A stretch of DNA of 64,000 bases, taken from NCBI GenBank assembly GCA_028687475.1, contig JAQUAB010000001.1, positions 434,001 through 498,000 of the forward strand, read 5' to 3'. The notes beneath the pieces are model-generated. The model did no database searches. It had not been told where the DNA came from and worked only from the letters and a program-made list of their open reading frames with translations. This DNA comes from Candidatus Gracilibacteria bacterium (lineage in GTDB: Bacteria; Patescibacteriota; Gracilibacteria; BD1-5; UBA2023). The translations under genes and the position numbers were made by a program. Of this stretch, positions 9,584 through 19,234 are shown piece by piece; within the stretch, counting starts at the first letter, position 1, and every line of letters starts with the position of its first letter.

Positions 9584-10207
9584 CTAATTTACTTCTGTAA
9601 AGATCTGTTCTTTTGCAAAACGAACTTTCGGTCGTGGAGTTTCACTCGCATCACGGTATCCAAAAGGAATCATAGCAATTGCTTTCTGAGATTCTGGAAG
9701 TCCGAGAATCCCACCAACAGCAGATGAATCGAATCATTCCATCGGACATGAGTCAATCTGGAGTTCAGCAGCCGCAGCAAGTGCAAATCATTGCGCGATA
9801 TACGCTTGTTTTGATGTCCATGCGAGGATATCAGCAGGTTCTGATTTCCCTTCGATGAATCCATTCATCATATCTTCGAATCCTTTGAGTTTCGCACGAA
9901 CTTCTGGATTCCCACCAGACATGAGCGTGAAATATTCTTCTTTATTCTGCATGAGATCCGTGCGCGCAGCAAATATAATAAGGTGAGATGCTGTTCCGAC
10001 TTGTGATTGATTCCATGCAACTGCTTGGATTTTATCCTTCACTTCTTGATTCGTGACGATATAGAAATGGTATGGCTGAAGTCCATATGATGACGGCGCG
10101 AGACGAATCGCTTCGAGGATTTTCTCGAGATCAGCATCAGAAATCTTCTTTGTTACATCGAATTTCTTCGTTGCATAACGCCAGTTGAGATTGGAAAGAA
10201 AAGACAT
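9584..10207 (-). CDS. NAD(P)H-dependent nitroreductase (NfsB-like)
   Basis: 207-residue flavin oxidoreductase of the nitroreductase family, about the usual length. The N-terminal FMN-phosphate motif is present (NLNWRYATKKFD), followed by APSSYGLQPYHFYIV and the C-terminal IPFGYRDASETPRPKVR that closes the flavin site. It reduces quinones or nitroaromatics with NAD(P)H as an FMN dimer in the cytosol. Two TGA glycines occur (AYIAQG, MEGFD). The divergent HxlR-type regulator at 10370 is the probable controller, as in Bacillus YodB/HypR systems. The stop is only 5 bp from that of the pilin-like gene. Confidence 0.87.
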
Positions 10208-10369
10208 ATAAATCAATTTAAAAAATAAAGTGACTTGATATTATGCAAATATGAAGAAAATGCAAATAATTTTGCTTTAGAAAAGAAATGGAATATATTG
10301 TGTGGACAAAGTCTCGTACATATTGGAAATATGTCCGTAGAATTTCTTCAAGACCTTACAATTTCTCAT

Positions 10370-10672
10370 ATGGTTCGAAATCCTCAATGTGCATGTCCGA
10401 AAGCCCAAGCCCTCTTCACTCTCCTCGGAAAAAAGTGGATCATCTTCATCATGCAAGCGGTCGATAATGGTGCAACCACCTTCACAGAAATCGGGAAAGC
10501 CGTCGGATGAGCCAACACAAAAATCCTGACGGATCGACTCCATGAACTCGTTGAGTCAGGAATCCTCGAGAAAAATACAGAAAGTGGGAAATATATCCTC
10601 TCCCCTCTCGGGCAAGAACTCTCACATCGACTCATCGAACTCTCACACTGGTGGGGTGAACAGAAAAAATAG
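10370..10672 (+). CDS. HxlR-family winged-helix regulator (YodB/HypR-like)
   Basis: 100 residues. CPKAQALFTLLGKKWIIFIM is the family signature, with the N-terminal cysteine (two here, CAC) at the position of the redox-sensing Cys of YodB. The wing and recognition helix follow (FTEIGKAVGGANTKILTDRL, with one TGA glycine). Such proteins repress nitroreductase or azoreductase genes until a quinone, diamide or hypochlorite modifies the cysteine. It is divergent from the nitroreductase gene, which supports that role. Start choice is uncertain: the frame is open to 10235 and ATG 10331 would add 13 residues. Confidence 0.82.
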
Positions 10673-10691
10673 CATCAATTGATGCTATTTT
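10666..10691. terminator. Bidirectional terminator
   Basis: A near-perfect palindrome AAAATAGCATCA/TGATGCTATTTT overlapping the HxlR stop codon and the 3' end of the convergent small gene. It serves both strands. Confidence 0.75.
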
Positions 10692-10909
10692 TATTGCTTC
10701 TCAACAATTTCTTTGACTTTTCCTTCGAGAAGTTGTATTGCTTGCGATACTTGAATCCTTGCGAGTCCTTTCTCAAGTCGAAGTCAGTGACGAAGAAGTT
10801 CAACTTCTACTTGTATTCTTGATAATAATTGCTTACTATTTCTCTTTGTAACATTAGTAGCAATAAGAGCCTGAACTCCCGCGATTTTTACTTGGTTTCA
10901 TACATTCAT
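10691..10909 (-). CDS. Small helical protein, unrecognised
   Basis: 72 residues with two TGA glycines, hidden under the standard code. Basic and helical (AGVQALIATNVTKRNSKQLL, then LEKGLARIQVSQAIQLLEGK), without membrane segments; it looks like a short coiled-coil protein. It follows the serine hydrolase gene by 38 bp on the same strand and ends in a strong terminator, so it is probably the last gene of that operon. Confidence 0.55.
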
Positions 10910-10947
10910 ATGAAATGAATGTACATATTTATTATTATTTGTCAACA

Positions 10948-11679
10948 CTATTTCAAAATTTCTCTCTCAAGCTCTGGGATTCTCTCGATTCCATGGAAAT
11001 GTCCATATCATTTCTCAGTCGAGAAGAAATGTATCTGTGCTTCTGGAAGGATTCTCATGAGCTCTTGCCCGACAGAAAAAGGAACTACGGCATCATCCTC
11101 AGAATGCCATATGTGAACTCGATTTCCAATCTTTTGCAAAAATTCGTAATTGTCCGGCGGAGTGAAATTTCCTTCAGAAATACAAGCAGCAAGAAGATGG
11201 ATTTGGTCTATTGATATCTTTTTTTGTCATACTGTAAGTATCTCTTTTTCTTCTTCTATTGAGGAAAAACTTCCTAAATTCTCATAAGATGAATTTGAAA
11301 GGGATTCCTCCTTCGTCGGAATGACAAAAGGAACATCCTGAGAACTGAGCTCAGAAAAATACTTCAAGAGGAAACAACCGCCTAAAGAATTTCCTATAAA
11401 AATGATTTCACCTGAAAGTGGAATTTTCTCGATCCAAGCATCGAAAAATATCTTCCATTCACTATACTTTGCATTGAGCTTATTCGGAAATTGTGGCATA
11501 TAGACAATATTCCCATTCATGACAGATTGCTCCGCAATTTTCACCTTCCAATCCGATTTTTCTTCCTGAGGAGCCCAAGCATCAAGCATCCATTCTGGAT
11601 AAGTATTCTCTATCCAATCGAGATATTCCGCATGTGTCGAGAAAGATTCTCCACCGTGTATAAAAATAAGAGTTTTCAT
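10948..11679 (-). CDS. RBBP9/YdeN-type serine hydrolase carrying a repeat insertion
   Basis: 243-residue alpha/beta hydrolase. The start (TLIFIHGG) and nucleophile elbow FIGNSLGG (Ser98) match the RBBP9/YdeN group. Asp195/196 (HSEDDAVVPF) and His227 (KGYGHFHG) complete a triad. Normal members are about 190 residues. The excess lies at residues 117-153, encoded exactly by a palindromic repeat (11222-11330) that also occurs between genes elsewhere, read as VIPTKEESLSNS and onward. The insertion sits between the helix after the nucleophile and the next strand (KISIDQIHLLAACI), a surface loop, so the enzyme may still fold. A TGA at 11227-11229 lies inside the insertion. Confidence 0.83.
11222..11330. 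repeat. Dispersed palindromic repeat, copy 3, inside a coding sequence
   Basis: Termini TTTTGTCATACTG and CGTCGGAATGACAAAAGG are inverted relative to each other and match the intergenic copies. The element adds about 37 codons in frame to the serine hydrolase gene without a stop under code 25. Confidence 0.7.
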
Positions 11680-11685
11680 AGGAAA

Positions 11686-13383
11686 TTAGAAATGAAGATA
11701 AAATTGGTGTGCATCGCGATAAATAGACTGTTCTTCACAATACGTATTCGTCGGAGAAATCTGACACTGGACCAAAAGTCCTCGCAGTGTCTCAGGAAAC
11801 GGTTGATCGAAGAGAAAATTGCCCAGAGAATAATATATCGGAATTCATCGATAAATCTCACTATCTTGAACTACATGAGGATGATGACCGATGACGAGAC
11901 GAGCCCCAGCATCGACGAAATCATGAGCCAATTTTTCTTGGCGAGCATTGTGTGTCGGGCTATATTCGATTCACCAATGCACATTCATGACGACAAGATA
12001 TCCTGATGCCGTGAGCGAACGTATCTGATCCAGAGTTCCTGTCGCATCGAGTGGCCGATCGATCGTATCAGCTCCGATGAATGCGAAATGATTTCCTCGA
12101 ATATCGCGAAATGCGACACGAGAATATCCAAAATCAGTGATTCCGCCAGAGAGAAATGCAGAAGAACTTTTCTCGAAAACATTTTTCCCACAATCATGTG
12201 AATGATTGTTCGCGACGTTCGCGAGCGTGATTCCGAGACTATGAAGCCATGGGAGGTATTTCGGATCCGTCCACATCTGCGTAGACTTCGTGGTTCGTGG
12301 ACAATCCGCATCGCTTGCGATTCCTGATTCCAGATTCACGATAACATCATCATATCCAGAAAATAATCGATGATATTTGGTCTGGAGGTCATTCTGTAAA
12401 TCATATTTCTGATAGAGAATACTCATCACCTTCCCAGAATACCCTTCCACTTTTTTCTCATAATATGGAAATCCGCGCGCCCAATGCGTATCTCCAGCAA
12501 AGAGAAATACTCCAGTCGATGCAGAAATAGAAGGAATACATGCGAGTCGAGAGGTATCTTCGAGGGAAGGAACTTCTCGAAAAATACCGAGAATATGGGA
12601 CGTATTCTCGAGTTCTGCACCACTTCCGAGAAGCGTATCGACACTTGTCCGAGTAGAAAGGGAGAATTGGGTTTTCATTTTTTTCCCAGCAACCAGACGT
12701 GCCACAGCAAGGCAATTCCGACAATCCACTTCGAGATTTCAGAAATCCTCAAAAGTTCCAGAACCCAGAACATCAATACTTTTAGCATCATGGAATTTCG
12801 CGAATTCCTCTCGAACATGATGGGAAAAATCGACTGACGCAATAACCAGAACGCGTTTATCGCGGATATTTGCAATATTTTCTGCGAGAGCTATTTCTTC
12901 CTTTCCTGGTGTGAGTTTCCTACGAAGAATCAGTGGTGTGACTTTGGTGTTTGGGAAAAATCGTGAGATTCGAAGAATATGTTCACCAATTCCATGTTCG
13001 CGTGTTACTCCTGATACTGAGAACACATATCCCGTAGGGGTTCCGACACTATATGGATCAAGAGGATATCCTGGAACACAGACTTCTTGATAGCATATCT
13101 TCTTGAGAGATTCAGGAATCGACCCAATACTCTTTCGTGTCATGCCATAGTGGTCAGGAGAAAGAACAATAATCCGATCAAAATTTCCAAACTCAGCCAC
13201 AAGGTTCTGATAAAATTCATCCATTTTCTTTCCAGTAATTCCATGGTGTGGAAGAATGACAACCTCGAAAGTTGGATTCTTTTTTTGTGGAGAAACGTCT
13301 GAAATGTGATTCTTTTCTCATCCGAAAGAACACCCAGAAAGGATGTTCACAAAAAGGAAAATGATGATAAAGATTCGAAACAT
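11686..13383 (-). CDS. MEMO-CapA two-domain fusion lipoprotein
   Basis: 565 residues. A lipoprotein signal (FIIIFLFVNILSGC, lipobox LSGC) is followed by a MEMO/AmmeMemoRadiSam-B domain (about 35-235: LPHHGITGKKMDEFY, RIIVLSPDHYG, ASVDFSHH). Then comes a CapA/PgsA metallophosphatase-like domain (about 265-540: FAGDTHWARG, NLESGIASD, NVANNHSHDCG, GHHPHVVQ, PIYYSLGNFLFD). MEMO resembles non-haem iron dioxygenases. CapA proteins act in poly-gamma-glutamate or other capsule export. The fusion suggests an extracellular enzyme; substrate unknown. It starts 3 bp after the stop of the lipoprotein gene upstream on the same strand, so they are co-transcribed. Several structural glycines are TGA-coded (HWGIEY, IYRGIP). 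Confidence 0.82.
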
Positions 13384-13386
13384 ACA

Positions 13387-15222
13387 TTAATGGATAACAA
13401 CCCCGTCATTTGAAGTTTTCTGCACTGTACCACCCCACTCGAATACATCGAATTCCCCTGAACGAATGAACTTTTTGAGAAGAAACGCATCGAATTTATC
13501 ACCGACTTTTGGCCATAGATATTTCGGATTCACTACTGACATAGGATATGCTTCGAGGAGGACTCGCATCTGATGTTTTGGTTTTGCGGAGAAGTTGAGT
13601 GTGACATACTGATCGAGCGCTTCATCGAACTTGAATGAGACAAAATACAGCGTATCAGCATCGAATTCATTAACCCAATAGTCGATAAAATCTTTTTTCT
13701 CCTGTGAATTGAATCCGATAACATCGAGTTTCTCATCGAAAAATGTGCGAATATCACGACCATAGAGCTGCCAACCATTGGTGTTATAGGTATAATCAGG
13801 AACACGAGCAGAGTAATAGAGATATCCGAATGTATTGGGAATATTTTTTACCGTGATATTTCCATCCAGATTTGCCTGGAAATCCCAACTCTGTACATCA
13901 GTAAAGGCTGGAAGAATCTTCGTGAAACTTCATCCATGAGGAAAATTAACCTCAAGAGAATTGGCACGCTGTTCACGATCATATACATAGACAAGTGGCT
14001 TGCAGAGCTCGGCTACTGGACTTGACTCATATGAATCAGTAGGATAGAGTAGATAATTCCCTTCACTATCAAGAGGAGTGACTCGAAAGATAGGAAGCAT
14101 AGCTGGTACTACACTTTCTGGAGTGATACCATCATAAGCCCCAGATTGTTTCTTGAGAATTTGACGATTTTCTATAAGAGGTGTAACATCGTCTTTTCTC
14201 TGGTAATAACTAAGAATTTTCTTTGTAAGATCAAAATTCAATAGATTTCCATTGCCACCAAGATTCTTGGATTTCCAAGTTGTATCATTTCCGAGAGAGA
14301 TAATACGATCGGAACTTTGGAGTGGTGATTTATAGAGGAATATGATGCCTGGGTATTCTCGAAATTCGAGAGCATATGTCTGAGTGAATCTCTTGGAAGT
14401 GAGAATATATTGGAGTACTTTTGCGCCCACATCATCATGGACTGAAAGGATAGTATCAATCTTTTCTATGCCTTCATTCGAAATAAGGCGAAAAATATAA
14501 GAAAGTCCATCTTCTGTCCAATAAGAAGAAAATTGTATATTACCAACCTGAAGCGACTTCGGATATTCTTTTCCTAGTGAGTCAAAACTCATCCTCTTTC
14601 CAGTATTGTCAATAAAATATTGCTTGAATCCTGTGCTTCCACACCCCTGAGAAGTTTCCTTTACGAGATATGCATGACTCCCAATAGATGAAACCTCAAT
14701 AGTGCTCAAAAACATGATTTCTGTTTTCTTCAAGCGTGCAGCGGTCTTATCCTTGTTGATATGATATTCTCGAACTCATTCAGACTGGAATATATATTCA
14801 CCCTCAGATGTACTAGGAAGATGTGAGAGATATGCCCATGTATCCATATTTGCACCAGTCAGTACCAGAAATTGTACATATTCATCTTTGACAGAGAAAT
14901 ATGGCTTCTCACCATGAATACAAATACTTTGTACGCAAATATCTTTCGGGCTTGGAGTCGTCACCTCTCACGATACGGTATCAAAAAGAGTAACAATACC
15001 CATGGTGTTCTCCTGTATCTTTCCAGAAGAAGAAATCTCTCCAGAAAGTGTACCTCCCGATGCTACAGTTCATGAAGAAACCTCTGTATTGATTCATCAT
15101 GAAGATGTATCTGCACCAGAAAGCATCTCGTTCCCCTGATCTACAATGATTGATGAAGAGGAATATGGAAAACTACAACTCGCAAGAAACAATAACCCAA
15201 TAACAATGAGAATTTTTTGCAT
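13387..15222 (-). CDS. Large lipoprotein, unrecognised
   Basis: 611 residues. Signal with lipobox LASC (LLFLASCSFPYSSS), a Ser/Gly/Thr-rich linker (about 20-75) with several TGA glycines, then a long beta-rich extracellular region without a motif I recognise. One segment repeats aromatic-turn patterns (YTYNTNGWQLYGRD). It is co-directional and nearly abutting the MEMO-CapA gene, and has its own promoter, so the two likely form one operon and act together at the cell surface. A propeller or beta-sandwich fold is a guess from composition only. Confidence 0.65.
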
Positions 15223-15243
15223 AAAAATGTTATGAATACTCTG

Positions 15244-15271
15244 ATTGTAAGGGTTTTCTCGAGACGAGCAA
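15244..15271 (-). promoter_or_regulatory. Promoter of the lipoprotein/MEMO-CapA operon
   Basis: Minus-strand TTGCTC (15266-15271) and TACAAT (15244-15249) with a 16-bp spacer, 22 bp before ATG 15222. Confidence 0.45.
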
Positions 15272-15299
15272 ATATATTTATTTGCAAGAAAAATAGAAT

Positions 15300-15950
15300 C
15301 TATAAAACAATATCCATCATGCTCCCCTCTTTCTCAAGATTCACATCGAATCCGCGGTCTTCATCCGTAAATCCGAAAGTTTTCGTCGGATTCTGCACTA
15401 CTTTCGTATCCTCGATATTGTCGCCAATGAGCATAATATCCTGATCTCCGTGTTCGAATTCCAGTTCAATTGTTTTATCGAGCGGGCAGATAACAGAATC
15501 TTCATCCACACCAGTTACTACACCATTCTCGAGAATGAGGTCATTCGCAATGATAATATCTGGCGTGTAATCGAATCGAAGTTGGAACCATCGAGCAATG
15601 AATTCACTAATTCCTGAAGAAACAATATAGAGCGGAATATCCTGCTCCTGGATTTCTGCGAGAAATTCTGCAACTCCGGCACGCGATGCAAAATATCGAT
15701 CATCCTGAACTATTGCATCAATCTGTTCTCGTGAGAGTTTATATTTTGCGAAAAGTTTCGCGTGTTCGAGAAACCACTCTTCTGTTTTTTCGATATTCCC
15801 CTCTTGTTCGAAATGGGAATACTGCTCAAAGAGTTGATTCCTATCATCAATATAATCCTGTCCAAGAGTTCCACTTTTCACAAAAACCGACCAAGTCGTC
15901 GGCATATCAGCCCGCGTGAATGTCTTGGAAAAATCAGAAATGAGAATCAT
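15300..15950 (-). CDS. HAD-superfamily hydrolase with altered first motif
   Basis: 216 residues. HAD fold: motif I ISDFSKTFT at the N-terminus, motif II VSSG (about residue 112), and motif IV LIGDNIEDT with the following acidic residues. Overall order and cap resemble pyrimidine 5'-nucleotidase (UMPH-1) and phosphoserine phosphatase-like proteins. The second motif-I acid (DxD general acid/base) is serine here (D-F-S), which in phosphatases would remove the proton donor. It may therefore be a weak phosphatase or a different HAD activity. It lies 15 bp downstream of the exported FKBP gene on the same strand. Confidence 0.75.
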   Translation of the reverse strand: MILISDFSKTFTRADMPTTWSVFVKSGTLGQDYIDDRNQLFEQYSHFEQEGNIEKTEEWFLEHAKLFAKYKLSREQIDAIVQDDRYFASRAGVAEFLAEIQEQDIPLYIVSSGISEFIARWFQLRFDYTPDIIIANDLILENGVVTGVDEDSVICPLDKTIELEFEHGDQDIMLIGDNIEDTKVVQNPTKTFGFTDEDRGFDVNLEKEGSMMDIVL

Positions 15951-15965
15951 AAGAGAAAAGGATTA

Positions 15966-16865
15966 TTATTCATCAGAATCGTCTAGTGTTGTGCGTATAG
16001 TGCTCGTGTATTTTCCCGTTTTGACCTGTCGAGAAATTTCTCGAATTTTCACTGTGTATTCCAGCGTTTTCCCGACATATGAATCTACCGGAATATAGTA
16101 CACCCTATCTCATTCAATACGTGTGATGCGAATATTTTGTCCATAATATTCGCCTTCAAGATCAACAGTAAGCGGAGTATCTCCGAATGGAGCGTTTTTC
16201 GAATCAACCTGGAATGTTACATTATTGTTCTCCATTTTTGTGATTGTATATTTTGTTCACTCATAGAAAACCACCATTCCGACAAAAGGTTTTCGGAAAT
16301 AAAAAGGACTCTTTTTATCGACAAACTCAATTTCCACATCGTCACCATCAACTGATTTCACAGTGCCAAATCGAGACGAATATGATGCTCTTACTTTAGC
16401 TCCTACCTTTATACGCTTCTGCATCACTGTATCAAAATCATCCGAAAGCGAGTAAGTATAACTATATACTGGCGAAAGATCACTTCATGAAACCGTATAC
16501 GTTCCGTGGTTTGATAAGTATGTAGTTCTTGCTCATCTCTCATAATCCTTGAGAAGAAATCCTTTCTCTGGTGGGACAATAATCGTTTTCTCTTCACCTA
16601 CACGCATACCAAAAATTCACTGTTCGAGTCATTCTGGTTCTTCATTGTTTCCGAGAGAACTAATATATGCATAGTATTCTGGAGAAATATCATTTGCTTC
16701 TGCAACATCATAATCTGTTGCTTCCACTATTTTTCCATCAACTTTCAAGGTATAATCATAATCAATCGCATCTCCTAAGATAGCGACTCCATAATCAGCA
16801 GCAAAGATACTACCAGAGTAAGAAAACAGAGCAAAAACGAAGAGGAGAAATAGTGAAAATCGCAT
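15966..16865 (-). CDS. Exported FKBP-like peptidyl-prolyl isomerase domain protein
   Basis: 299 residues. A signal peptide (FSLFLLFVFALFSYSGSIFA) is followed by an FKBP/SlyD-like pattern: DAIDYDYTLKVDGKIVEAT, then GLEQGIFGMRVGEEKTIIVP, typical of the FKBP active-site strand and loop. The C-terminal two thirds continue with beta-rich SlyD-like repeats (YYIPVDSYVGKTLEY). This points to an extracytoplasmic prolyl isomerase or chaperone, useful for the many exported beta-rich proteins here. TGA encodes several core glycines, for example before LEQ. ATG 16865 begins the signal peptide. It sits between gatA and the HAD gene in one operon-like run. Confidence 0.72.
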
Positions 16866-16882
16866 AAAAAAAGAGTGAAAAA

Positions 16883-18328
16883 TTACCAAACCTTTGGTTG
16901 TTTCGCATCAATCTTGGACTTCATCGCCTGTTCGAGCACATGACCGACCATGAGACACTTCTCTTCTCAGAGGACTGGCCCAAGAATCTGCATACCAACT
17001 GGAAGTTCGACAGAACTATCATCCTCAGGAGATGCGAATCCGACTGGAACAACGAGTCCTGGAAGTCCCGCAAGTGAAGCAGGAATCGTAAAAATATCAG
17101 AGAGATACATCTTGAGTGGATCATTGGCTTTTTCTCCGATTTTCCATGCGACACTCGGCGCTGTCGGAGTGACGATGATATCTACTTGATTAAATGCATT
17201 TGCGAAATCCTGACGAATGAGCTCACGAACTGCGGATGCTTTCTTGTAGTAGGCATCGTAGAATCCTGATGAGAGAACGAAAGAACCGACCATGGAACGA
17301 CGCTGTACTTCAGACCCAAGACCTTCAGCGCGATTTTTCGCAATATCATGTGCACCCTCGGCCTTATGCCCAAAACGAATACCATCATAACGTGCAAGAT
17401 TCGATGATACTTCTGCAGGACAGATGACATAGTAGACAGAGATTCCATATTCTGTATGCGGAAGTGAGAGCGGGACAATCTCAGCACCAAGTGTGCGAAG
17501 TTTTTCGATTGCTTCCTCTATCTCTCTACGAACTCCAGCATCAATACCATCGATGAAATATTCTTTCGGGACGCCGACTCGGACTCCAGTGAGATCTTTT
17601 TTCTCCCAGATGCTCGCATCAAGATTCACTTCTTCTTCGAGGGATGTCATGTCATGAGCATCATGTCCTGCTGTTGCCGCATAGAGAAGTCCCGCATCGC
17701 GAACGGTGCGAGTGAAGTATCCAGGACAATCAAGTGATGATGACATTGCCATAACACCATATCGAGAATTGCGACCATATCCAGGCTTCCATCCGACGAT
17801 ACCACACATACTCGCTGGCTGGCGGATCGAACCTCCTGTATCCGTTCCGAGCGCTGCCGGAACAAGTCCAGCTACTACTGCAACCGCCGATCCAGAAGAT
17901 GAACCTCCAGGAATACGCGTTGTATCCCATGGATTTCGTGCTGGACCGAAGGCACTATTCTCACCACTTCCCCCCATCGCGAACTCATCCATATTCGTTT
18001 TCCCGAATGCGACGAATCCTGATTTTTTCATACGTTCTGTCACCGTTGATTCATATGGTGGAACAAAATCCTCAAGCATCTTCGATGCTGCCGTTGTGCG
18101 AACTCCTGTCTCACAGAAAATATCCTTCACGGCTATCGGAAGTCACATTCCAATTGTTCATTGTTCATTGTTCATTGTTCATTCAATCGGAAGTGTATTG
18201 AATGCATTGAGTTCTTCATTGTATTTCTTTGTACGGTCGAGAAAATACGTATAGATTTCTTCGGAAGTCGCTTTTCCAGAACGAATAAGCTCAGAAAGTT
18301 CGATGAGGGAGAGATTTTTGAATTCCAT
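16883..18328 (-). CDS. gatA: Glutamyl/aspartyl-tRNA amidotransferase subunit A
   Basis: 481 residues, normal length. The amidase-signature triad is complete: Lys in AVKDIFC, Ser in PGGSSSGSA and Ser in DTGGSIRQPAS. With GatB and GatC it converts Glu-tRNA(Gln) or Asp-tRNA(Asn); neither partner is in this window. Oddly, the variable loop before the catalytic lysine contains a tandem heptamer tract (18154-18185) encoding TMNNEQGTIG, flanked by a repeated 9-mer ATCGGAAGT, so the loop appears repeat-derived. Three TGA glycines fall in this loop. Downstream genes on the same strand are the exported FKBP and HAD proteins. Confidence 0.93.
18154..18185. repeat. Heptamer tandem repeat inside gatA
   Basis: Four and a half copies of TTGTTCA, bordered by direct repeats ATCGGAAGT at 18135-18143 and 18186-18194. 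The repeat-to-repeat distance is 51 bp, so the reading frame is preserved. Confidence 0.75.
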
Positions 18329-18464
18329 GAAATAGTAAATTAGTATGGTAGTAATTAGAAAATAGTATATTCAGTAACAGTGTTTTTGATTGCTTCACTC
18401 TGTATTTATTCTATGTCTATGAACTATTGCCGGAGTATAGTGAAAAAAATGGAGAAAACAAGTT

Positions 18465-18491
18465 TTGACAAATTCATAGAAACACTATAAT
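18465..18491 (+). promoter_or_regulatory. Promoter of the 18517 lipoprotein gene
   Basis: Perfect TTGACA and TATAAT with a 15-bp spacer, followed about 26 bp later by ATG. The rest of the gap from gatA (18329-18464) is AT-rich with no gene seen. Confidence 0.65.
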
Positions 18492-18516
18492 AAAATATAT
18501 TATATAATTAAACATT

Positions 18517-19080
18517 ATGAATACACTCTCAAAATTTGCATCATGACTCCTTATTTGAGGTGCCCTCGCTGGCTGTAATCCACAAGAAAAAAGTTTCGAT
18601 CTACCAACGCATCCTATTGCAATCCAGGTGACCCTCACAAATGCACATAATTCAGTAGTAGCAGTACTTTGCAGAAATGGTGATGGGAATATCACTCGAA
18701 TTGATGGTTTCGAAAAATTTGATACTACAACTCAAGGAAAACTCCCATCAAGAGGACATTTCGTTCATCCTTTAAGTGGAATGAATTACGATAAAAATGT
18801 CTGAGGTAGTAAATTAGGAATTGGCACAAAAGCAATGATATTTGATGGGGACAGAATGATTTATGATTCTACCATGTTTCATGGTAATCCTGAATATAAA
18901 TATCTAGAAATCGTAACAACTGATGGTGTTGTTTTTCGGTATCTATCACCAAAAGGAAGTTCACGTATTTCTGTTATTACCGAGAATAAACGAGATAAGA
19001 TGGATACATTGCTATCTCAATGTTCTCAAATTCCGACCGATAAAGAAAAACCTGAAGTTTTTGAGATTACTACGAAATAA
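18517..19080 (+). CDS. Small lipoprotein, unrecognised
   Basis: 187 residues. Lipoprotein signal KFASGLLIGGALAGC (lipobox LAGC) whose two TGA codons encode glycines in the hydrophobic core, so the signal is unreadable under the standard code. The mature part is beta-rich with a repeated pattern of short strands (TTDGVVFRYLSPKG) and one extra Cys pair. It has a strong promoter and terminator of its own. Function unknown. Confidence 0.65.
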
Positions 19081-19129
19081 TCTTTGCCTTTTTCTCGCTT
19101 TTCCCTATACTCAAATTCATCACTTCATT

Positions 19130-19156
19130 GCACGAACAAAATTCGTGCGATTTTCT
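19130..19156 (+). terminator. Intrinsic terminator before hisS
   Basis: GCACGAA/TTCGTGC stem with a CAAAA loop followed by GATTTTCTT, placed after the lipoprotein gene. Confidence 0.65.
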
Positions 19157-19234
19157 TGTGTTTTCTCCCTCTTTCGACTATAATCAACACCTATTTGATC
19201 GGTCATTTTTCCAACCTCTAACTTTCCCAACCAT

